This document shows positions 10,704 to 19,800 of a stretch of 64,000 bases of DNA, one piece after another. A program made the translations under genes and the position numbers. Below the pieces are notes generated by a model that ran no database searches, had not been told where the DNA came from, and was given only the letters and a program-made list of their open reading frames with translations. The first letter of the stretch is position 1, and the number at the start of each line of letters is the position of its first letter. Source of the stretch: Pseudopyrenochaeta lycopersici (taxonomy: Eukaryota > Ascomycota > Dothideomycetes > Pleosporales > Pseudopyrenochaetaceae); the NCBI GenBank assembly GCA_003313425.1, contig NHZP01000028.1, positions 496,001-560,000 of the forward strand, in the 5' to 3' direction.

Positions 10704-11788
10704 GATATCTACCCTACCGCATGTTGCTATTGTATCAATCTGACGTCAAAGAGATGTTGAAGGAATGAAAGAGCTGACATCATACTTACTCCTCTTGCCG
10801 CAATTGCTTCCCGAATGGCACAAGCGGTGTATCACAGCTTTCATAACAAGCTGGGTTGGGCTTTGGTCGTTTTCCCTGCCCCGAGTTCCATTGGTCTCTG
10901 GACATTGTTCCTTGCTGTCCTTCGGTCTAGGGAGCAACAGTTCATATACGCACATGTAGACTGGAGCGGTTAGCGTCGCTTGAGTTGCGATGCCTGTAGG
11001 AATTGACTGCGGAGAGCGTATTCGGGACGGACAGGGCGAGTGGGGGTGAGGCTATCCGCAGATGATAGCAAAGGAATTTTTGGGAACTAGAAGCTGCTGG
11101 AGACGGGGTATGCCAAGCGAGAGTAGAAAGTGGAGCGATGGGTGAGGACTAGTCAATACTTCTTGATACGCAACTGGTGCTCAACGAAACCACACCTAAT
11201 CACTACAGCCATGATACTACGGGTACTTCCAGTCAGGCAATTCTGCGGAACCTGTGGAATACTGCGGGCCTGGGGTCTGGTCCAATGAAGATGCCGCAAC
11301 TTTAACATCATACAATGTCCCTACAAGAGCAGTAAACTTGGAGTTATGCTTCACCAGAACCAGTCATGTTCATGGAATCAATAAGTGCAGCGAGAGATTA
11401 TCCGCAGGACCAAAGGATGGCTTAACATTTGAGAGGATTAATGTTGGCGACAGTGGGGGGTTTGTTATCGACCTGCTGCGAGGCGGAGATGTACATGATG
11501 TATAGAATTCCGGAGCAAAACGCCGTAAACTGACGCTAATCTAGGGGCTTGTCTTCTAGCGTGGCAGATGGACGAAACTCAGTGAGTTGGATATCTACCA
11601 GCTCAATCAAGTATCCTCCTTCCCCGCTTCCGCCGCCAAACACCTACGTCATCCCACTCCGCACCTGCTAACCGTCACTTCTTCATGCGTCATTTAACTT
11701 ACGTCATTCTACCGTACCAGAGCAAGGGGTGCATCCGCCAGCGAATATGACGAGATACTTATTTCAGATCCGCGCCTTCCAAGCTTGG
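10704..11788. other. Intergenic, no gene recognised
   Basis: This includes the likely promoter of the SDR gene. An 83-codon frame at 11254-11505 has no recognisable domain or signal peptide. Nothing else is supportable. Confidence 0.4.
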
Positions 11789-12058
11789 CACGCGGTTGAC
11801 AAAATTCCCCGCATTCCCAAAAGTTATCTTTTATCAGCTTAGATATCTACGCAACAACAAAAGATAATCCTAAAATTCTACTGTACATCATGCATTACTT
11901 AAGGTACCGTCCTAGCTTTACAGATATTAATTAAAAGGTGTTGTTGTAGGTTAATCATGGCGTTGCGCAGACACCTGCATTGGTGTTCGCTCCAATCTTG
12001 GCGTATTTTTGGTGAGATTGGGCGTTTTGGCAGTGCGGCGATTTTTGTCAACCGCGTG
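11789..12058. mobile_element. MITE family A copy 1 (CACGCGGTTGAC ends)
   Basis: This is a non-coding 270-bp unit. Its terminal inverted repeats read cacgcggttgacaaaa at the left and its complement at the right. A near-identical copy lies in inverted orientation at 13977-14249, which fixes the boundaries. The flanks show no clear target duplication. Confidence 0.85.
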
Positions 12059-12237
12059 GGGGGCTCCGAAAAAGTGCCGCCTTAAAATAGGCTTAACTAA
12101 CAAACAGTCCCTCCATTTGGGCCCTCTGCTAGGCGATCTCGACTAGTAAAGGCACAGATGAAAGGGACCGTCTAAACTAGACGACCTTTTCACCATCAAA
12201 TATTCTTCGGACGCCTCAACGGAAGTAAATTTGCTGT

Positions 12238-12386
12238 TTATTTCTGCGCTTCTCAGGTTAAACAACAGCGGATCAAGGACAAAATGTTGGGCTACGTACA
12301 CCGCACTCCTTACAGGAACAATTTTGCCCACATGAGCATGTCTGGGGACCGTTACAGCCGCAGGTGGAGCCGCAAGAACAGGCCAT
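12238..12386 (-). CDS. Small metallothionein-like protein
   Basis: Exon 1 is 12386-12300. A 56-nt intron (gtacgt...gcgcag, with ttaac branch point) is followed by exon 2, 12243-12238. The product is 30 aa, with nine Cys in MACSCGSTCGCNGP then a second CxC-rich half ending CKECGK. Cys 9-28 have the spacing CxC-x5-CxC-x3-CxC-x2-C, the same as the Neurospora copper metallothionein; an extra CSCGST precedes it. If unspliced, the frame continues to 37 aa. Proteins of this kind bind Cu(I) or other soft metals in the cytosol. An AT-rich TATA-like stretch lies about 30-40 bp upstream. The gene is too short for normal ORF cut-offs. The intron is inferred from position, size and sequence. Confidence 0.75.
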
Positions 12387-12807
12387 AGTGATAGTGTATA
12401 TCAGGTCGAATTAAGATGATATAAAATTTTCGGATATTCTGCTACCGAAGCTTAAGTGTTGGAAGAATTTTCGGAGCTTTTTCGTCCCAGGATAGCTTCG
12501 TTAATTGAATCTAGTCCTGCGCGTCTCAATACTTTAATATTCTTAAACGTTTACTTTTGATGACGTTTCTGCTAAAGATGCTAGCGGGACTTTTATGTAA
12601 AAAATACGTATGTAGCACGACGGGCTGGCGTGATTTGCACCCCCCCCCCCGGTTTTAGTTGAAGCTCTGAACTGGAAGAACAAGTGTGATAATTCTCTAT
12701 CTATGCCAACACCTTTATATACATAGCTTGAGGGTGTATCGTCGCACCATCGTGTAGGAATAGTCACACTAGTGTTTGGCTATCTCGTCACATGATCTGG
12801 GATCCCA
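12387..12807. other. Intergenic with a MITE end fragment and poly-C run
   Basis: It holds the probable metallothionein promoter (TATA-like atataaaatttt near 12420). Near 12620-12635 there is a copy of the end sequence ggctggcgtgatttg seen at both ends of the 56879 MITE, followed by a run of ten or more C. No second end was found nearby, so this looks like a solo, broken MITE terminus. Confidence 0.6.
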
Positions 12808-13195
12808 ACTGTTTTGAGATTTGTCCCCCAAATTTCGATGAGTCAACTTCAACCTCACACTACTCCTCACCAACATGAGCTAAAAATTTGGTAAATACCA
12901 TAAGAGGCTTAACAGCCTGGAGAATCTTGCCTGCTGGTTTAAAGCACCAAAATTGGCCCGCGTTGTGGTTAAATTGCGCGTGGAAATTGGTGACTTGTTC
13001 GTGGTAGTTGCAAACTTCAACTCCAATTAGCTCATTACTCTCACTATTAGAATTTCTTATTTTGATATGGGAAGTAATTCAGAGCATAAATAATATGTGG
13101 CCAGCTCCAAAACTGAAAATTCCACTTGATATTGTGGTGGAATTGCGCTGTGAAGCGTTGAGTTGCGATTTTCGGGAGGACAAATCTCACCAGCC
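12808..13195. mobile_element. MULE-related MITE, family B copy 1 (diverged)
   Basis: About 388 bp, non-coding. It is collinear over its length with the copy at 56879-57268, sharing for example caacttcaacctcaca, aactccaattagctcatta and gtggtggaattgcgctgtga. The ends contain gagatttgtcccc and its complement, the same motif that forms the terminal repeats of the MULE at 34032-42150. It lacks a transposase and was presumably mobilised in trans. The left terminus is more diverged than the right. Confidence 0.8.
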
Positions 13196-13392
13196 TCCAT
13201 TAACCACTACCGTACATGCTTTACAAAACGAATGACCTATTATATCGGATCACTGTTGCATATGCTCCAATTTGAGACCTAACTGCCGGCTCGCCACATT
13301 GAAACTTGCTAAACAAAAGAAACGCTCTTCGGGTCTCCTTCCGCGGGTTTACGTCATGTAGTTTGTATCCGCACCTGGGGTACATAGGCGCC

Positions 13393-13677
13393 TTAGGTAC
13401 TGGTAGCGTTCCGGACATCTAGATTGCTGGAATTATCGCGGTCACTGTCGACATGGGGATCGACCATATTGCCGGTCTTGGTGTCATGAGGGCCGGTATG
13501 GACTTTGCTTGTTGGGGCGGTGGCATCGCGTGCACCAAGATTGCCGGAGTTATCACGGTCGCTGTCGACGCGGGGATCGAGCCGATTGGCGGTCTGAGAC
13601 TCGTGAGGTCCGATGTGCTGTTTAGTGTGCTCAGTTGGATGAGCAATTTTGTGCATTGCTTCTTGAGACTTCTGCAT
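13393..13677 (-). CDS. Small hydrophilic protein with two GPH...VDSDRDNS repeats
   Basis: Single-exon frame of 94 aa. Two tandem repeats of about 34 residues each contain GPH[ED]..T.N..DP.VDSDRDNS followed by NL..R.AT (roughly residues 22-57 and 60-94). The protein has no Cys, no signal peptide and no membrane segment, and it is rich in Asp, Asn, His and Thr. Similar short GPH/DPRVDSD repeat proteins are widespread in filamentous ascomycetes without assigned function. I infer a disordered, possibly stress-related protein, but no role can be asserted. Its 3' end lies about 200 bp from MITE B and its 5' side faces MITE A copy 2. Confidence 0.6.
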   Translation of the reverse strand: MQKSQEAMHKIAHPTEHTKQHIGPHESQTANRLDPRVDSDRDNSGNLGARDATAPTSKVHTGPHDTKTGNMVDPHVDSDRDNSSNLDVRNATST

Positions 13678-13976
13678 TATGACGATGTTTAAGAGGTTTA
13701 ATTAAGATGGACAGTCGAGTAAGTGCTAAGTATGAACAATGACTTGTATTGTCAATTGCAAGATCACAAATTATGACAATTAGCGAAGGTATTTATGTTC
13801 ACAACCGGATCCGACGTCATAGTACCGTAATGAATGCTGCGCAACAAGATATGAGACATAATTTATGGAAGGCACAATAGCATTTCTTTGGGTGACGGGT
13901 AGGGTGTGACCGATACTCTGTTAAGTTGACTTCACCTATAAACCAACAATCCCGAATTTAGGAAGGATCACCCAAG
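13678..13976. other. Intergenic, probable promoter of the small repeat protein
   Basis: No reading frame or RNA gene is recognisable. The segment separates the start of the hydrophilic repeat protein from the second MITE A copy. Confidence 0.4.
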
Positions 13977-14249
13977 CACGTGGTTGACAAAAATCGCCGC
14001 ACTGCCAAAACGCCCAATCTCACCAAAAATACGCCAAGATTGGAGCGAACACCAATGCAGGTGTCTGCGCAACGCCATGATTAACCTACAACAACACCTT
14101 TTAATTAATATCTGTAAAGCTAGGACGGTACCTTAAGTAATGCTCTATGATGTACAGTAGAATTTTAGGATTATCTTTTGTTGTTGCGTAGATATCTAAG
14201 CTGATAAAAGATAACTTTTGGGAGCGCGGGGAATTTTGTCAACCGCGTG
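13977..14249. mobile_element. MITE family A copy 2 (inverted relative to copy 1)
   Basis: 273 bp, nearly identical to the reverse complement of 11789-12058. The ends are cacgtggttgacaaaaatcg and, at the right, gggaattttgtcaaccgcgtg. No coding capacity. The pair bounds a 1.9-kb segment holding the metallothionein and small repeat-protein genes. Confidence 0.85.
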
Positions 14250-14373
14250 CCCCCCTCACCTGGTTTCAGAAAAAGAGCTCAGTAACGTGTTCCACCACCA
14301 CGCGCACGTCCCTACGGCTCGCACGCGAACGCGATTTTCCATCCAATCCTCAACACGCGATAACTCCACCAAA

Positions 14374-14499
14374 ATGGCGAATATTCAGGCTGCAGTTGAT
14401 GCCCTAAATTCCTTAAAGATAGGCGAATCTTTCCGTTATTTAGATTATGCAAAAGAATTTGGTTGCGATCGGTCAACGCTGTTAAAGAGGCACAGAGGT
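14374..14499 (+). pseudogene. pogo-A transposase N-terminus, split by the LINE
   Basis: Forty-two codons encode a psq/HTH-type DNA-binding start typical of fungal pogo/Fot1 transposases (MANIQAAVDALNSL...YAKEFGCDRSTLLKRHRG). The frame is cut at the LINE target duplication. It resumes at 27121 as VQQPREQYIKNGRLLSTTQER, the usual continuation, and is then cut again at 27185 by pogo-2. The catalytic domain of this copy was not found in the window. It is a dead fragment but useful as a marker of insertion order. Confidence 0.8.
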
Positions 14500-14818
14500 T
14501 GATTGATTGATTGATTGATTTTGTCCTACTCGGTTTCAGCCGCGTTTTCTCCGCAGCTATGCCCGGTTGGCTGGCTTAGCTAACAGCCGACGCGGCACAG
14601 ACGTTAATCCGCGCCGCCCCACGTCACTCCCTAAACAGGAGCCAGCTGTTCCTAGAGGCCTGCCGTTTCCCCTCAACCGCTATCTACATTTGCCTTGCTC
14701 GCTCATCTAGATAATGGTTCTACTAACAGTATACTGTGCTTCTAGGCTCGTAGAGGCACGCTGCCTTGTATTTTGCGGCTGCAATACCTACAGTCTCCCC
14801 CCAGCGCTTGGCTGTCGT

Positions 14819-16711
14819 CTACGCGTCTGTGATCCCCCCTTGCCCAAGGATCTGCGTCTGCTCTATAAACTGGATGGCTTTAGTGGCTAGCTGTGGCTTG
14901 CTCAGGATGGCCCGGTGGTTATATCGTCCAGAGAGGTTGCCGAATACCTGGTTCCGGAGGTCCTTGTACGTCCTGCAGCGGAGGAGGACGTGAGCGACGG
15001 TCTGCCGCCTCTCGCCGCACGGGCAGCGAGAGCTGGCGACGCCTGGTACTCTTCGACTAAAAAGAAAGTCGTTGAGGCCGATTTTCTCGGTGCGCAGCTG
15101 CACCAGCATCGCGCTCTGTCGTTTGCTGAGTCCCTCGTGGAGCTGGAGCACCTTCTTGGTAGACAGTGGTGTGTGTCGATATGTCGCGCGACCTTTTGTC
15201 TCTGCTCGCCACTTGGCTCTCCACGCTCGTTCTGTCTGGGTCTTGCACCATCGCTTGACGGCTGTTCTGAGCCGGTGGAGTCTAGGTGGCGCACCTACCG
15301 GCGGACGTCTGCGGCCGTCTTCTCTCCATCCGGTCGCCTCCTTAGCGGCTCTGTCTGCAGCTTCGTTTCCTGGGATTCCTACGTGGGCGGGGATCCATCT
15401 TACTGTTACTGGTCGTCCCATATCCTGGAGCTCCTGGACTTGTCGTGCGATCTCCTCGAGGATGTAGGCTCCTGATCGACCCTCGGCTTTGGCTATAGAC
15501 CAGATGGCCGCCTGGTTGTCGGTGTAGATGGCGACGTTTCGTCGTTCGCCCCTTTGCTCTGCGTACGTTCGTGCTATCTGCAGTGCTAGGCTTATGCCTT
15601 GTAGCTCAGCGGCATATACTGTCGAGATTGTGTCTGATCCCATATGTACGGTGCGAGTCTGCTGGGTGAGCGGGCATACCGCTGCTGCGCCTATCTCACC
15701 GTCTATGCCGCTGCCGTCTGTGTAGATGCTGAGGCTCTGACCTGTCTCATTCGCTCTGTCGTGCCGGCTCCGTGCCTTGTCGGCGTTCTTGTCTATGTAT
15801 GTCATGGGGCCAGTTTGCCATGTCGGGGTTATGAAGGGTGGGATTGGCTCCTGCGTGTCGAAGCCCTGGCTGTGTTGGCTCTTCATGTCGTCGTAGATCT
15901 TCTGCCAAGAGTTGATGTGTCTGATGCGGTTTCTTATTGCGGTGGTAGATTGCATGCTGCTTGTCTGAAGGCCGGCTGTATCTGCAATACCCTTGCACGA
16001 GAGAAGTCGGGTGATGACGTCCGTGTTGTGTTTCCAGATCTGTTGTTCAATAGGTAAAAGGTATGCTTCGACATCGAGTGCCACTCTGGAGGTAGCCTTG
16101 AACGCCCCACAGATAGCCCTTGCCGCTCTTGCTTGTATGCTTTGCAAGACGTTAAGTGTCTTCTTTGTGTATGTCTTGCCCTTGATGCTAGCATTGGACC
16201 AGATTGAGCACGCGTACATCATCTGGGGAAGTGCAGTAGCTTCGTACAGTTTCCGCATGTCTGCAAAGGTTATGCCCCAGGTCGAACCTCCGAGGCAGCT
16301 GAGTGCACTAACAGTCTTTGTCGCCTTCCGTCTGACCTCTTCTAGGTGTTCTTTCCACTGCAGCTTCGTGTCCATGGTCAGTCCCAGGTATTTGCACGTT
16401 GTCTTGGGTTTCACTTCACCCCAGTCGGTTTGGATTAGTCTGCCTGTATCGATGCGCGTGCGCGATCTCGTAAAGTGAGTCAGCTGGAACTTGTCTGGGG
16501 CGAAGATGGAAGCGTGGGTGCTAGCCCAACGCTGTGCTTTATTAAGAATGCGGTTCAATGTGTTACATGTCTCTTCTGTTGTGTTGCCCCATGCGAGGAT
16601 GCCCACGTCGTCTATGTATCCTGTCGACATCGCGTTCGTCTCTTGGTTGCACTCCTCTATCAGGTCAGCATTGTAGAAGAGGTAAAGGATAGGCGATAGC
16701 GGCGAGCCCTG
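14819..16711 (-). CDS. LINE ORF2, 3' part (RT end and RNase H)
   Basis: This is the continuation of the ORF2 that starts at 25307; the Copia insertion separates the two parts inside the RT motif GIPQG|SPLSPILY. It contains the RT catalytic GYIDDVGILA motif, the thumb region, a complete RNase H domain (YTDGSG, AAELQGI, YTDNQAA and IPAHVGIPGNEAAD carry the D-E-D-D residues) and a C-terminal Cys/His motif (RCPCGERRQTVAHVLLRC). The role is target-primed reverse transcription of the LINE RNA. The frame is open to the stop at 14819. As it stands it is separated from its start and cannot be expressed as one protein unless the Copia is removed. Confidence 0.9.
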   Translation of the reverse strand, partial: QGSPLSPILYLFYNADLIEECNQETNAMSTGYIDDVGILAWGNTTEETCNTLNRILNKAQRWASTHASIFAPDKFQLTHFTRSRTRIDTGRLIQTDWGEVKPKTTCKYLGLTMDTKLQWKEHLEEVRRKATKTVSALSCLGGSTWGITFADMRKLYEATALPQMMYACSIWSNASIKGKTYTKKTLNVLQSIQARAARAICGAFKATSRVALDVEAYLLPIEQQIWKHNTDVITRLLSCKGIADTAGLQTSSMQSTTAIRNRIRHINSWQKIYDDMKSQHSQGFDTQEPIPPFITPTWQTGPMTYIDKNADKARSRHDRANETGQSLSIYTDGSGIDGEIGAAAVCPLTQQTRTVHMGSDTISTVYAAELQGISLALQIARTYAEQRGERRNVAIYTDNQAAIWSIAKAEGRSGAYILEEIARQVQELQDMGRPVTVRWIPAHVGIPGNEAADRAAKEATGWREDGRRRPPVGAPPRLHRLRTAVKRWCKTQTERAWRAKWRAETKGRATYRHTPLSTKKVLQLHEGLSKRQSAMLVQLRTEKIGLNDFLFSRRVPGVASSRCPCGERRQTVAHVLLRCRTYKDLRNQVFGNLSGRYNHRAILSKPQLATKAIQFIEQTQILGQGGITDA

Positions 16712-16880
16712 AGTTGAAAATGTGATTCTTCAAGTGTCTAGATTGACCTATGGGCTTGTGTGTACTTATATACATGTAGACTGTCCCCGTCTACATAGGC
16801 AGACAAGCCACAGACTCCATCGTGGCGTATTTGCCTATAGGCATATACGCCACCTCGTCATGTGCTGTTCAGAAACAACT
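16712..16880 (-). repeat. Copia 3' LTR
   Basis: 169 bp, identical by eye to 23166-23334. The purine-rich stretch next to it inside the element (complement of 16881-16888) is the likely polypurine tract. Confidence 0.95.
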
Positions 16881-16886
16881 CTCCCA

Positions 16887-19800
16887 CTAACTGCAGGTGG
16901 CGAGTCCAATACAGGAGCTCTTGTCCATCCCAAGTCCATTCACCAGATTCTCATGAGCATCCCTGGGGAGCGGCTTCGTGAGGAGATCAGCCAGATTTTC
17001 CTTGGTGCTGACCCTTTGAGTATTGATTCTCCCACTGAGCGTCATTTCTCGCAGAAAATGATATTTCAGTTCAATGTGCTTTGTGCGGTCATGTAACTCA
17101 GGATTACGAGTCAGCTTAAGTGCAGCATTGTTGTCAATCAGAAGCGGAGTTGATGTGGCTTCCAGGGCTTTGATGCGAAGGTCGTTGATCATATTTTGGA
17201 TCCAGATGATCTCTTGAGTGGCCTTATATCCAGCCACGTATTCAGCTTCGCAGGTTGACATTGCCACAGTCCTTTGTCTTCTGGACGACCATGATACAGG
17301 GCTCCCTGCAAGTTTGACAACGTAGCCGGTAGTAGAACGTCGAGTGTCTGGACATCCGGCCCAGTCGGCATCAACATATGCATGCAGTTCTCGATCTGCA
17401 CAGTTCCTTTTGAAATGAAGTCCGAGGTTGGGTGTATATTTGAGATACGCATAGATATCATCGACGGCTTTCATATGCTCTTCGGTTGGGTTTGCACAGA
17501 ATCTGGAGACAACTCCCACTGCTTCTGCAATGTCCGGCCGCGTGACCACCATTGCGTAGTTGAGTGCTCCAACTTTTGATTGGTATCGCCTTTGGAAGTC
17601 AAGAGCTCTTGGTGGACCATCATATTTGGTTAGTTTCGGGCTTGTTCGCATGGGCGTCTTTCGTGGGTGAATGTCCTGCAATCCATAGCGATTGAGGATC
17701 TGCTGGATGTATGATTCCTGATGCAGGTGAACATCGCCATTGGCCTCTTGATGTACGTGCATCCCCAGGTAGTAAGCACAGAGGCCAAGGTCTGTCATGT
17801 TAAAGCGTGAAGCCAATTGACGTTTCATGGCTATGATACGATCTTCATTTTGGCCGAAGATGTTAATGCCGTCGACATAAACTTCCATGATCAGGTTCTC
17901 GTCGTCTTTGATGAAGACTGAAGGATCAAAGTTTGAGACTCTCCACCCATTTTCTTCGAGGAAAGCCCTGAGTTTGAAGTACCACTGTCTCGGTGCCTGC
18001 TTTAGTCCGTACAAGGACTTGCACAATTTAAGAACATGATTGCTTGCTTCAGGATAGCCTTCCGGTGGTTCGACGAAGATTTCGTGTTCAAGGTCGCCAT
18101 TGAGAAATGCTGTCTTGATATCCATTTGGTGGCACTTCCAGCCATATCGAGCTTGAAGTGCAAAGAGTATTCGGTAAGATGCTGACTTAACGACAGAGGC
18201 GTATGTTTCATCGAAATCAAGGCCATATATCTGTGAGAAGCCTCGCACGACAAATCTTGCCTTGTGTCGAGCAACTTCTCCATCTGAGCCAAGTTTCCGC
18301 TTGAAGACCCACCGACCGGTGAGTACTTTGCGGTTTGTCGGTCGATCCACCACTTCCCATGTCTTGTTTTCCAGCAAGCTGTTGTACTCTTCTTGCATGG
18401 CTTGCTCCCACTGATTCCATTCAGTGGAGGCCAAGGCAGTCTTCCTGTTGTGTGGTTCAGGACCAAGTGAGTTGGCTGAGACCGACATCATACAGATGGT
18501 TGGCCTACTGGCTTCCTCCATGGTAATCTTCCCCTTGTCGGCCGTTTCCCGAAGGGAGACGGGCGACGAAAACGTGGAGGTTGTTGAGCTACTGTGGAGA
18601 CGCAAAGGCGACAGAGAATGATTTCCTTTCTTGAGGCAGGATGCAATGACGAGATTGGCTTGTGGCTCCAACAGCGCAGGGTCGATGAGCACTTCGCTAT
18701 CCTGGATTTCGAGATCTTCGTCAAGGGAGTCATCCAGCGTTTGCCAATCTTCTTCGTCTTCCCCCATCGTCGTGCCTGCCTCTGTCATTGGTGGCGGTGA
18801 TCTCAGACGTTGCGGTGGAGGGCCCCGCAGAATGCCACGAAAGAAATAACGTTTATATCCTCCATCATCATTAGACTGGAGACACGTCGCGCCTTCCTTC
18901 GTTCCAAGGAGCTCCTGCCTTGCGATACATATGTTGCATGGGAACTCGTAGTCCGGATGAAAGATGGCGTCAATGTCTTGGCCAAGTTCGGCGCAGCGGG
19001 CACAGCACTCATGCTGAATACCAAGATCATGAATTCTGTGCCACATTGATTTGGGGTGAAGGTTCTGCAGTATTGGGTGATACACCGCAGTATTCGGATT
19101 GACACGGAAGCTGCAGGATGTCCTTCCGGACGTTCGACAGTGTAGGCATGGTATTGCCTGACATCTTCTGGCATTTCCCCATCTTCGGCTCCCCTGACAG
19201 GCAACACATTCCGGATCGTTTAGAGGAGCCAGCATGGAGCACCTGAATCTGCCCTTTTGGCAGGGAATGCATCTTGTCTCTGCTGAGCCCCCCTCACACC
19301 ATCTCTTCGTCTTCCTGCACTGCTTGCATTTGTCCTTTGGGTCCTGTGTACCCCGTGGGACATTTCCACTGAAGGAGCATTTGTACCCTCTCATCGGGCA
19401 GTTCCTGCAAGTCTTGGGGTCCTCTGTAAGGTAGCACCGGCGGCGTTCTTTGGTACATGCGTAGCATTTCTTCTCCGGTGGAAGATATGTGTCTGACCAT
19501 CTTGGTACCTTGTTGTCCTCGGGCACGAAAGAGCAAACTCGGCTCACCGACTGGCACTTATCGCATCTGGAGTGGGGATTGGATCGTCTACAGACGGCTC
19601 TTACTTGTCGACATTGGTCACATTTGTCTTGTGGTGGTTGTCCCTTTCGCCTGTCGTCATCCGGCGCAAAAGAGCAGATGAGGCCGCATGTGTTGCAGTG
19701 ATCGCATCTCGAGGTAGGATCGGATCGTTTACAAACATGACCGTTCTTACGACAGCGTTCGCACTTGTCTTGTGACGGTTGACCTCGGGGGCATCTTTTC

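Noticed and set aside
11254..11505. 83-codon frame near the SDR promoter
   Set aside because: No domain, signal peptide or intron structure; chance length.
14915..15475. 186-codon plus-strand frame
   Set aside because: Antisense of the LINE RNase H region.
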